A stretch of 64,000 bases of DNA from Acidimicrobiia bacterium. GTDB taxonomy: Bacteria; Actinomycetota; Acidimicrobiia; IMCC26256; JAGNEX01. Below are positions 47,644 to 55,574 of this stretch, in pieces; the first letter of the stretch is position 1; each line of letters begins with the position of its first letter. The position numbers were made by a program, and so were the translations under genes. The notes below the pieces were generated by a model that saw only the letters and a list, made by a program, of their open reading frames with translations, made no database searches and had not been told where the DNA came from. The stretch spans positions 186,001 to 250,000 of the forward strand of contig JACJWE010000003.1 in NCBI GenBank assembly GCA_020637365.1, in the 5' to 3' direction.

Positions 47644-49430
47644 TTACCCCAGCAATGACACCATGGCCGTCGTGACCAGCAAAAACGTGATGTTGATCGG
47701 TCCGCCGACACGGAGGAAATCAAAGAACTTGTAGCCGCCCGGCCCATAGATCATCGCGTTGGTTTGGTAGCCGATCGGAGTCAAGAACGATGCCGACGCC
47801 ATGACCGCGACCCCAACCGCCATAACCCGGTAGTCCATGTCCATCTGATCGGCGGCGCGGATCGCTATGGGCACCACAACCGCCGCGGCCGCGTTGTTGG
47901 TCACGATCTCGGTCAGGATGGTCGTGGTCAACAAGATGCCTGCGATCACACCGAACGTGCCCGCGAAGCCGAGGCTGTCGGTCAGCAGGCTGGCGATGTC
48001 TCGAGCCAACCCGCTCGAATCCACCGCCGAGCCGATCCCGAGCGACGATGCAATCATCAACACGACATCGAGATCGATGGAACGCTTGGCCTCGGAGTAG
48101 GTCACGACCCGAGCACCGACCACGATCGCCGCTGCGAGCAGCGCTGCCTCAAGCGTGCTGGTCAAGGTCAGCGACGCGCACACGACGAACACGGCCAAGG
48201 CGAGCGCGACCCACCGAGGCCCGCGCGATATCACCGGCACGGTATGGGCCAACGGCGAAATCACCAAGAAGTCTTCCTGGGCTCGTCGAGACTCCTGAAG
48301 GTCACGGCCAGCCAGGAGGACAAGGGTGTCACCTGCGCGCAGATCAATGTCGCCGAGCTTTCCTCCAACGGCTTCACCTGCCCGATGGATCGCGACGACC
48401 GCAGCCCGGTAACCGTCCCGGCCGCCGACCTCTTTCAAAGTGTGGGCGACGAGCGGTGATTCGCGGCCGACGACCGCTTCGAAGTAGAGCGGTTCGCGCG
48501 CCGATTCGAGCACGGCGGCCTGGTCTTTGGGGACGATCAGGCCAGAGCGGGCACGAAGATCGAGAACGTCGGTGACATCGCCAACAAATATCAGCAGGTC
48601 GCCGGCTTCGAGCACCTCCTGCGGACCGACGGGGCCAATGTGTCGGTCATCACGAACGATGTCGGCCAGGAACACACCGGAGAGGTGCCGCAACCCCGCC
48701 TCGGTCACCGTCTGGCCTACCAACGGCCCTTTGCTCGCAACCTCGAGATGCAGGGCAAAGTCGCGCAGTGATTCGAGAGCCTGTTCGGTTGGATCCGAAC
48801 GATCGGGCAGCAAGCGTTGCGCAACAAAAATCAGGACGACGAGCCCGCCAAGCGCTGCCGGTAGACCGATGGGGGTGAGTTCGAACAGCCCAAAGGGCCG
48901 GTACCCTTGTTGCTCCAACACGCCAGAAACGACCAGGTTGGTCGATGTGCCGATCAGCGTGATGACACCACCGAGTATCGCCGCGAACGACAATGGCATC
49001 AAAACCGCGAGACCGGCAGGCGCTTCGCCCTCGCCCATGAGGACACCTCCGGGAGCAGCATGGCCACCAGCGGCGTGTTGTTGAACACTGCGGAGAGGCC
49101 AGCGACCGGTGAACAAAGCCGAATGAGCGACGCCCGCCCACCGTCCCCGCCGAGCACTCGACCGGTCAACCCAGCGAGCAAACCCGTTCGTCGTGCCCCC
49201 GCCGCGACGACATATAGCGCAGCGACGGTCAGAGGTGCGGGATTCGAAAAGCCAGACACGCCGGTTTGGGGATCGATGACGTCGGTCACGATGAGGGCGA
49301 CCAAACCGCCGAGCAACACCCCCGATGGGGGCAGCCGGTCGGATGCCAGCAGGGCGAACACGGCGACGAGGACCCCAAGGGTTATGGCGGCGTCGCTGGA
49401 CAATGTGATCCTTGTAGGTCTGGCGTTCAC
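47644..49430 (-). CDS. DASS/SLC13-family carrier with two TrkA-C domains (one-base frameshift near 49001)
   Basis: A predicted anion:cation symporter. The N-terminal frame (from GTG 49430) carries helices and AVFNNTPLVAMLLPEVSSWA, then runs into a stop. Adding one T at the AAAA run 49001-49004 (TTTT on the coding strand) joins it to LMPLSFAAILGGVITLIGTSTNLVVSG. Repaired length is 595 residues: N-terminal transport half, two TrkA-C domains (about 220-385), then the second transport half with NNAAAAVVVPIA. The SNT-type motifs NNTPLVA and GTSTNL are both kept. The carried anion may be sulfate, molybdate or a dicarboxylate; position as first gene of the modABC operon favours an oxyanion. Confidence 0.88.
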
Positions 49431-49665
49431 ATCCGGCAGGAATGGCTGAGACTCACCTGCACGAAGAAGTCGATCTTAGGCGTGAGGCCACCGCTGGGCC
49501 GTTGTTGTCGGATCAACCGGGAGGAACGAGCGCGACAGACGGCCACCGCCATCATCGCCGCGGCTCGGGTTTGAGAACGTGCGCTTCTGAAAACCCCGGG
49601 TGGCAGGTTCGAGGCGACCGCCTACCCGCAGCCATCGGTGGGGACTATGTTCTGCCCGCCGGTTC

Positions 49666-49695
49666 GCGTCAACCCGATCCGCGTCAACCCGATCA
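49666..49695 (+). repeat. 15-bp tandem duplication upstream of the dioxygenase gene
   Basis: GCGTCAACCCGATCC (49666-49680) is followed by GCGTCAACCCGATCA (49681-49695), ending 22 bases before the dioxygenase ATG. It may be a recent slippage duplication in the leader. Confidence 0.6.
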
Positions 49696-49717
49696 GCTTC
49701 AACGATGTCAGGCCTGA

Positions 49718-50512
49718 ATGTTGAGTAACGACCAGAGCACGCCAGCGCTGCCATTCATGTTCATCGGGCACGGCAGCCCCATGAATACCCTGGAGTTCAA
49801 TCGCTGGACCGAGGCGTGGGCCGATACGGCGGCGTCGTTCCCCCAGCCGAAGGCCATTTTGGCGGTTTCGGCGCACTGGTTTGTTGGGGCAACCGCCGTC
49901 ACTCAATCAGAGCAGCCACGAACGATCCACGACTTTGCCGGGTTCCCGCCCGAGCTGTTCGCATATGACTACCCCGCTGCCGGAGATCCCGAGCTCGCTC
50001 GGCGGGTCGGAGAGCTACTCGCGCCCGTTCAAGTCCTCGGTGACGGCGGTTCGTGGGGTATCGATCACGGTACCTGGTCCGTTTTGGCCCACATGTACCC
50101 CGACGCCGATGTGCCTGTCGTGCAACTCTCGATCGATGCGACGCAAGCGGCCGATTTTCACTTCGAGGTCGGCGCCCGCCTTGAACCCTTGCGTCACGAG
50201 GGTGTGCTCATCTTGGGGAGCGGTAATACCGTCCACAACTTGGGGTTGATGGATTGGGGCCGACCGGACTCCGGAGCCGACTGGGCGGTCGCCTTCGACG
50301 CCGCAGCGACCGAGCTCATGACAGCCGACCCGTCCCGGATAGTCGAGCTGACCAACCACGACGCTTACCGCTATGCGGTGCCCACGCCTGACCATTTCTT
50401 TCCGCTGCTCTACGTCGCGGGAGCGATCGCCGCCGCTGGTAAGACCGCGTCGGTTATCACCGACGGCTGCACGATGGGGTCACTTTCCATGACGAGCTAT
50501 TCGGCCAGCTGA
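49718..50512 (+). CDS. DODA-type extradiol ring-cleavage dioxygenase (LigB superfamily)
   Basis: A 264-residue, non-heme metal enzyme related to plant DOPA 4,5-dioxygenase and E. coli YgiD. Expected metal or acid/base histidines are seen in FIGHGSPMN (about residue 18), VSAHWF (about 53), WGIDHGTW (about 117) and GSGNTVHNLG (about 174). The natural catechol is unknown. The start at ATG 49718 lacks a strong ribosome site (CAGGCC). The gene is flanked by the convergent FrnE-like gene, whose stop lies 34 bp away. Confidence 0.9.
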   Translation: MLSNDQSTPALPFMFIGHGSPMNTLEFNRWTEAWADTAASFPQPKAILAVSAHWFVGATAVTQSEQPRTIHDFAGFPPELFAYDYPAAGDPELARRVGELLAPVQVLGDGGSWGIDHGTWSVLAHMYPDADVPVVQLSIDATQAADFHFEVGARLEPLRHEGVLILGSGNTVHNLGLMDWGRPDSGADWAVAFDAAATELMTADPSRIVELTNHDAYRYAVPTPDHFFPLLYVAGAIAAAGKTASVITDGCTMGSLSMTSYSAS

Positions 50513-50545
50513 CCCGGGGGTCGGCCGGCCGAACCGTGAGTATGC

Positions 50546-51280
50546 CTATCGCCGCGGGTCGTCGATGGCGCAACCATCGGGCCCACATACCTTTGCATCG
50601 TCCTCCCCGGTCGAACCCGCTGACGTGAACGGCGTCGGCACCGACACCTGGGTATCCCACGCTTGGTTCAGCGCCGCGACAAACACCTCGACGGGTTGGG
50701 CACCCGAGACGGCAAGGCGATGGTCAAAGACGAAGAACGGTACGCCGCTCACCCCCATCTGCCGTGCCGCAAGCTCGTCGGAACGCACCGCGTCGCCGTA
50801 CGCGTCGCCGTCAAGCACCGAACGGACCTCATCAGCGTCCAGACCAGCTTCGACAGCAAGGCGTTGGACCGTTTTGACTTCCCCGATCGCGGCGCCTTCG
50901 GCGAAGTACGCGGTCATGAACCGGCTCATCACCTCGTTGCCCAACCCGCGCTCAACCGCGAGATGGAACACCCGATGGGCGTCGAAGGTGTTCCCCGGCT
51001 TGGCGCGCTCCCAATCAAAGATCGCGCCCACTTCGGTGAACTGCCGCGCTATGTCTTGTTGCGAAGCGCGGGACTGCTCGACGCTGACCCCATACTTGTT
51101 CGCGATCTTTTCGACCAGTGTCCCACCCAAGTCACGGGGTGCATTCGGGTCCAGCTCAAAGGAATGCCAGACGACCTCGACATCGCCAGCGTGCTCCCAA
51201 CCTGCCAGGGCGGCGTCGAGACGACGCTTGCCGAGAAGGCAAAACGGACAAATAACGTCACTCCAAATATCGATCTTCAT
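50546..51280 (-). CDS. DsbA-family oxidoreductase, FrnE-like
   Basis: A 244-residue thioredoxin-fold protein without a signal peptide, so cytosolic. The active site is CPFC (residues 11-14) in IWSDVICPFCLLGKRRL, with the FrnE-type helical insert after it and a cis-Pro loop in GVSGVPFFVFD. The C-terminus adds CGPDGCAID, an extra Cys pair that could shuttle electrons. ATG 51280 is supported by GGGAG 6 bases upstream; the frame extends to 51328 without such support. The role is thiol-disulfide exchange or isomerisation, with no named substrate. Confidence 0.9.
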   Translation of the reverse strand: MKIDIWSDVICPFCLLGKRRLDAALAGWEHAGDVEVVWHSFELDPNAPRDLGGTLVEKIANKYGVSVEQSRASQQDIARQFTEVGAIFDWERAKPGNTFDAHRVFHLAVERGLGNEVMSRFMTAYFAEGAAIGEVKTVQRLAVEAGLDADEVRSVLDGDAYGDAVRSDELAARQMGVSGVPFFVFDHRLAVSGAQPVEVFVAALNQAWDTQVSVPTPFTSAGSTGEDDAKVCGPDGCAIDDPRR

Positions 51281-51458
51281 GTCCGCTCCCAACTCTTTTG
51301 CAAACGAAATCCTTCCGGAGCCTCCCAAGCGTAGGTTGTTCGTGTCCGCCGAGGTGTCGAGCTTTGGATCCCATCCGCGAGCAACTCGCCAGATACAGCG
51401 ACCTTAAACCGGCGTTGTGCAGCTCGAACCCTGACGGCGAATCATCGGTCTGGTGTCC

Positions 51459-52079
51459 CTACTCCCACACGGGCATCGGTGGGGTCTCGCCCGGGCGGTA
51501 CACGCACATCACCACGCCGGTTGGCGCCGTTGCGACGCTGATGAGTTCGAGCGGGCGGCGTTCGCCTGCTGTTGGGAAGATCGACTTTCCTCCGCCGAGC
51601 AAGACCGGTTCGATCAGCAGGCGGTATTCATCGACCAATTCCGCTGAAACCAGGGCGCGAACGAGCTGGGGTGAACCCATGACGCTGATGTCGCCACCAT
51701 CGAGTTCACGCAGCGCCGCGACCTGCGCCATCTGATCGTCACCCGAAATGAGGTGTGAGTTGTTCCAGGTGAGGTCGTCTTCGGTCAGAGTGTTCGACAC
51801 GACGTACTTCTTGACCTGGTTCATGTGCGTGGCAAATGGGTCGGTGCCGTCATCTCGATCGGGCCACGCACCCGCCATCGCCGCCCAGGTGCGGCGCCCG
51901 AACAGCAATGCGTCCGTTGTTTGGCTGGCTTCGTCGATAAAGCCGCCCATCACTTCGGGGTCGAAATAGGGCATCGACCAGCCACCAAACTCGAAACCGC
52001 CATCGGTGTCTTCTTCCGGACCCCCCGGCGCTTGTACGACACCGTCGAGGCTGATGAAGTCGCTCACCACAATCCTCAC
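51459..52079 (-). CDS. Dihydrofolate reductase-family protein (RibD C-terminal-like)
   Basis: A 206-residue NADPH-binding reductase-fold protein of the DHFR/RibD-C group common in actinobacteria. It starts with VVSDFISLDGVVQAPGGPEED, has ALLFGRRTWAAMAGAWP (about residue 60) and the cofactor loop DISVMGSPQLVRAL (about 130), and ends in VLLGGGKSIFP before a variable tail. It is unlikely to be the essential folate enzyme. Its GTG start at 52079 overlaps the stop of the PhnB-like gene (GTGA), so the two are coupled. Confidence 0.85.
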   Translation of the reverse strand: MRIVVSDFISLDGVVQAPGGPEEDTDGGFEFGGWSMPYFDPEVMGGFIDEASQTTDALLFGRRTWAAMAGAWPDRDDGTDPFATHMNQVKKYVVSNTLTEDDLTWNNSHLISGDDQMAQVAALRELDGGDISVMGSPQLVRALVSAELVDEYRLLIEPVLLGGGKSIFPTAGERRPLELISVATAPTGVVMCVYRPGETPPMPVWE

Positions 52080-52497
52080 GACGCTTCCCCTTCGGACTCG
52101 ACGCTGATCATCCAGCTCACCCCGAAGCGATCGACCAGGCTTCCAAACATCGGCGACCAGAACGTCTCGGCAAGCTCCATGTGGACGACACCGTCTTCGG
52201 CGAGGGCGTCAAAGAGCCGCCTCGCTTCGTCTTGGTCGGCGAGCATCAGGGTGAGCGCCGCGCCCTTGACACCCGCGCCGTCGCCGGAGGGGTCGTCCGA
52301 GGCCAAGATCACGTCGCCGTCGCCGAACATCAGCGCTGAATGCATGACCCCATCGGGACTGACTCCAGGCGGAGCGCTTTCGGTGTCTGGCATGTCGGCG
52401 AACGTCATGAGCTCAAGGGTTCCCCGAAAATCTCGTGGTAACGCGTCATCGCCTCTTTGGCAGTGTTGGTAAAGAACAGATACGGCTGCAGAGCCAT
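52076..52497 (-). CDS. PhnB-like VOC-family protein (one-base frameshift near 52422)
   Basis: A glyoxalase-fold protein of the PhnB/DUF1338-like type. ATG 52497 follows AGGAGGG and gives MALQPYLFFTNTAKEAMTRY then HEIFG, but the frame then runs into a stop. One extra G in the run at 52422-52425 (GGGG on the coding strand) joins it to GTLELMTFADMP, VMHSALMFGDGDVILASDDP and the C-terminal FWSPMFGSLVDRFGVSWMI. Repaired length is 140 residues, normal for the family. The function is unknown; some relatives are misnamed 3-demethylubiquinone methyltransferases. It is coupled to the DHFR-family gene. Confidence 0.85.
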
Positions 52498-52687
52498 CGG
52501 CCCTCCTCGGTTGCCACAAAATCGGATCATGGAAAGATAGCCGATCGAGTCCCCTAAACCATCGGCAGTCAGAACCCGACCACGTTCCTCTGAGATCCCC
52601 ATCCAAACCCGCTCATTCTGAGACCGCGGACCGAGTGACGCGCCGCTCACATATCGGATGAACAACGGTGCTCGATAGTGTGGGGGC

Positions 52688-53146
52688 ATGCGTGACTCTG
52701 TAACCGTCCATATGAATGCTTCCGCCGACCAGGTGTGGGACCTCGTGACCGACATCACTCGGATCGGCGAATTCAGCCCCGAAACCTTCGAAGCCCAGTG
52801 GATGGGTGGGGCAACCGGACCGGCCGTCGGCGCCCGCTTCAAAGGACATGTCAAGCGCAATGGACGGGGGCCGACATATTGGGCTCCCTGTGAGGTCACC
52901 GACTACACGCCAAAAACGGTGTTTGGATTCACCGTGCTGGTCGGCAACCGGCGGGTCAACAACTGGCGATACGAACTTGCCGCCACAGAGGACGGCGTCG
53001 ACGTGACCGAATCCTTCCAGCTCGAGCCCACCTTGTTGAACAAGATGTATTGGGCTCTCGCCGGAAGATTTCGCTCAAAGACCAACCGTGACGGCATGTT
53101 GACGACCCTCAACCGCATGAAGGCGGTGGTCGAAGGCGTCGAATAG
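52688..53146 (+). CDS. SRPBCC (START/Bet v 1-fold) family protein
   Basis: A 152-residue small-molecule-binding protein. DSVTVHMNASADQVWDLVTDITRIGEFSPE at the start is typical of polyketide cyclase-like SRPBCC proteins, as is the late helix DGMLTTLNRMKAVVEG. No catalytic residues are defined for this group. ATG 52688 is preceded by GTGGGGG. It stands alone, divergent from the PhnB-like gene (190 bp), and ends 2 bp before the stop of phoX, with which it is convergent. Confidence 0.88.
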   Translation: MRDSVTVHMNASADQVWDLVTDITRIGEFSPETFEAQWMGGATGPAVGARFKGHVKRNGRGPTYWAPCEVTDYTPKTVFGFTVLVGNRRVNNWRYELAATEDGVDVTESFQLEPTLLNKMYWALAGRFRSKTNRDGMLTTLNRMKAVVEGVE

Positions 53147-53148
53147 AC

Positions 53149-55227
53149 CTACGCTTCGACATCCCCGCGATCAGCGCTTTGGGGCCCGACGTTCCGGTTG
53201 CGGAAACGCAGAAGCGCCGCACCCGCACCGGCGGCTAAGGCGCCCACGGCTGCCAAGTTGGTCGTCCCAGTTCCCGTGAATGCGAGCTTGTCCCCCGCCT
53301 GATGGACCGGCACCGACGTCGATGCGCCCGTGGCCGTTGTGTCCGGAGCTTGACCCGGGCCATCGCTGCCCACCACACCGCCGTCGACCCGTCGAATAGC
53401 CACCGTCGCTGGCCGCGGCCGTCCGGCACCGGGACCATCTGGCCAGTTGGATGTTTCGGTCGGGTTGTCTGCGGGACCCGAATCGCCCGGGTGTTGGATG
53501 TTGACGAACAACGTGGTGCCGTCCGGCGTCGCGGTGAGACCGGTCACTTCGCAATCGACGGGGCCAGTCAAGAAGCGCTTGAGGTCACCCGTGGCGGGAT
53601 CGGCCAACAGCATCTGGTTGTTTGACTCATCGGGCTGATCGCCGTCGGTTTCGATCCACATACGGCCACGCGGGTCGATCCACAGACCGTCGGGCGAGCC
53701 GAAGAGATCTTCAGACTTGATCGTTGAGCCGTCGACGCCATCGCCGGGACCAGCGAGCAGGAAGAAGTCCCAGTCAAACGTGGTCGCCGCTGGGTCGCCG
53801 TCGTCTTTCCATTTGATGATGTGGCCCCACTCGTTGTTGACCCGGGGGTTGGCAGCGTTGGGCTCTTCACGTTTGGTGTTGTTCGTCAAGGTGCAAAAGA
53901 CCTCACCGGTCGCCTCGTTGACCGTCGTCCATTCGGGACGGTCCATCGGTGTCGCACCGACAGCGTCGGCAGCCAGACGCGTCTTGACCAGCACGTCACC
54001 TTGGTCAGCGAACCCGTTCTCGGCGGTCAGCGGGCCAGTCCCTTGAGTCAACGGCAGCCAGACACCCTTGCCGCCCTCATCGAAGCGGGCGACATAGAGC
54101 GTGCCTTCCTGGAGGGGGCTCCGGCCCGCTGCAACCTCTGACTTCCACGGCTGTGCAGAGACAAACTTGTAGATATGGTCAAAGCGCTCGTCGTCGCCCA
54201 TATACACGACAGCTGATCCGTTTGCAGCGGTCAGCAGTGCGGCACCTTCGTGTTTGAAGCGCCCCATCGCCGTGTGCTTGACCGGCACCGAGGATGGATT
54301 CTGCGGGTCGATTTCGATTATCCAGCCAAAGCGGTTGGGTTCCTGAGGTACCAGATCGGCGCGGAATCGTTGGTCGGTCGTCGCCCACTTGTAGCCAGCG
54401 CCTTGTCCCGCGACGCCATAGCGCTTGTTGATCGCGGCTTGTTCTTCCGAGATGGTGTCGGCTGCACCCTCGGTCTCGTCCCAGAAGTAGCCGTTGAAGT
54501 TTTCTTCGGTCGTGAGGTATGTGCCCCAGGGGGTGTAGCCGTTACCGCAGTTGTTGATGGTGCCAACCGGGTTGAGTGCGGCGGGGTCGGCTTCGGTACT
54601 CAACAGGCGATGCCCACCGGCCGGGCCGTCGAACTTCATCGGTGTGTTGACGTGGATGCGGCGGGCCTTGGTCGACTCGACAGTGGTCCAGTTGCCGTCG
54701 GCACCGAGTTTGATCTCGACGACGGCGACGCCGTGAGCGGCCTGCTCTTTGAGGGTCTTATCGTGGTTCCAGCCAGCGTCACCGTCTGGAAAAAGTTGCG
54801 CCGTTTCGGTGTATTCGTGATTGACCGCCAACAGGCCGTGCGTCGACGACCCGTTGATCGGGAAGTAGTGGAGACCGTCGTGGCCCATACCCATCTGGAG
54901 GACCTGGTCCTGCCAGGTGTTGGTCGCATCCTGTTCGAACGCGGGACCGGACGGGTTGATCGGCGCGCCCCAAGGAATGAACGGTTGAGCGCGATGACCT
55001 TCGGGGACGACGACCGTGTCAGCGGTCGACGTCGGGATGCCCGCCCAGCTTCCCATCAGTTCACCGGTCTGGGCTCCAGCTGTCGAAGGGCGCAGCGCCG
55101 GAGCACCAGCGATGAAGGCCGCGGCGCTTAGAACACCGCCTTTGAGCACGGTCCTGCGGGCAAGCTCTGCATCCATGACAGAGCGCAAGGGGCGGGCAGA
55201 GGATTGGGTTGGTTCATTGTTGTCCAT
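53149..55227 (-). CDS. phoX: PhoX-family alkaline phosphatase with Tat signal and LAFTG surface anchor
   Basis: An exported, Ca/Fe-dependent phosphomonoesterase of 692 residues. Residues 23-50 are a twin-arginine signal (ARRTVLKGGVLSAAAFIAG). The PhoX core follows: GMGHDGLHYFPI, LLAVNHEYTE, PWGTYLTTEENFNGYFW, VYMGDDERFDHIYKF, and LFGSPDGLWIDPRGRMWIETDG. After a Thr/Ser/Gln-rich linker the protein ends in KLAFTGTGTTN, a hydrophobic helix and RFRNRN. This is a class-E-sortase-like sorting signal, so the enzyme is likely fixed to the cell surface. Repeated GTTGAAC boxes 78-100 bp upstream suggest phosphate control. Confidence 0.92.
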   Translation of the reverse strand: MDNNEPTQSSARPLRSVMDAELARRTVLKGGVLSAAAFIAGAPALRPSTAGAQTGELMGSWAGIPTSTADTVVVPEGHRAQPFIPWGAPINPSGPAFEQDATNTWQDQVLQMGMGHDGLHYFPINGSSTHGLLAVNHEYTETAQLFPDGDAGWNHDKTLKEQAAHGVAVVEIKLGADGNWTTVESTKARRIHVNTPMKFDGPAGGHRLLSTEADPAALNPVGTINNCGNGYTPWGTYLTTEENFNGYFWDETEGAADTISEEQAAINKRYGVAGQGAGYKWATTDQRFRADLVPQEPNRFGWIIEIDPQNPSSVPVKHTAMGRFKHEGAALLTAANGSAVVYMGDDERFDHIYKFVSAQPWKSEVAAGRSPLQEGTLYVARFDEGGKGVWLPLTQGTGPLTAENGFADQGDVLVKTRLAADAVGATPMDRPEWTTVNEATGEVFCTLTNNTKREEPNAANPRVNNEWGHIIKWKDDGDPAATTFDWDFFLLAGPGDGVDGSTIKSEDLFGSPDGLWIDPRGRMWIETDGDQPDESNNQMLLADPATGDLKRFLTGPVDCEVTGLTATPDGTTLFVNIQHPGDSGPADNPTETSNWPDGPGAGRPRPATVAIRRVDGGVVGSDGPGQAPDTTATGASTSVPVHQAGDKLAFTGTGTTNLAAVGALAAGAGAALLRFRNRNVGPQSADRGDVEA

Positions 55228-55574
55228 GGGGGCAAACCTAAGAGGAGCGGACGAACTGGCAGCGAAGCCCGGGTGCTCGTTCGCTGATCACTCGGTAACG
55301 GATTGTTGAACTTCTGAGCGTTGAACGCACCTTCGGCACGGTTTCGAGCTTTTGAGCCTGCCCACGGTTACACTGGCAGCTTCCCTGCGCTTTTGGCATC
55401 CATAGACCTAGCCCTCGCGCTCAACGAACCACACGTGGTCGAGCGAAGGTGATGCCACACCAAGCGTTGTCTTTTCGGATTATTGCGGGCTACCCCCGAA
55501 AGACGTTTCATCTTCAGCGGACCCACTGCGTCGCTGTTCTGGCCCGTGTTTTTTCCTACGATTTTGGAGCCAAA
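55228..55574. other. Divergent gap of 347 bp between phoX and the helicase gene
   Basis: It must contain both promoters and a long leader for the helicase. Apart from the GTTGAAC direct repeats I see no gene. In-frame codons upstream of the helicase GTG (from 55449) exist, but they do not resemble helicase N-termini. Confidence 0.5.
55305..55326 (-). promoter_or_regulatory. Direct repeats resembling a PHO box upstream of phoX
   Basis: GTTGAAC occurs at 55305-55311 and 55320-55326, i.e. GTTCAAC twice on the phoX strand with a 15-base period. Actinobacterial PhoP boxes are direct repeats of GTTCA-type units, but usually with an 11-base period, so this is a variant or a coincidence. Confidence 0.4.
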
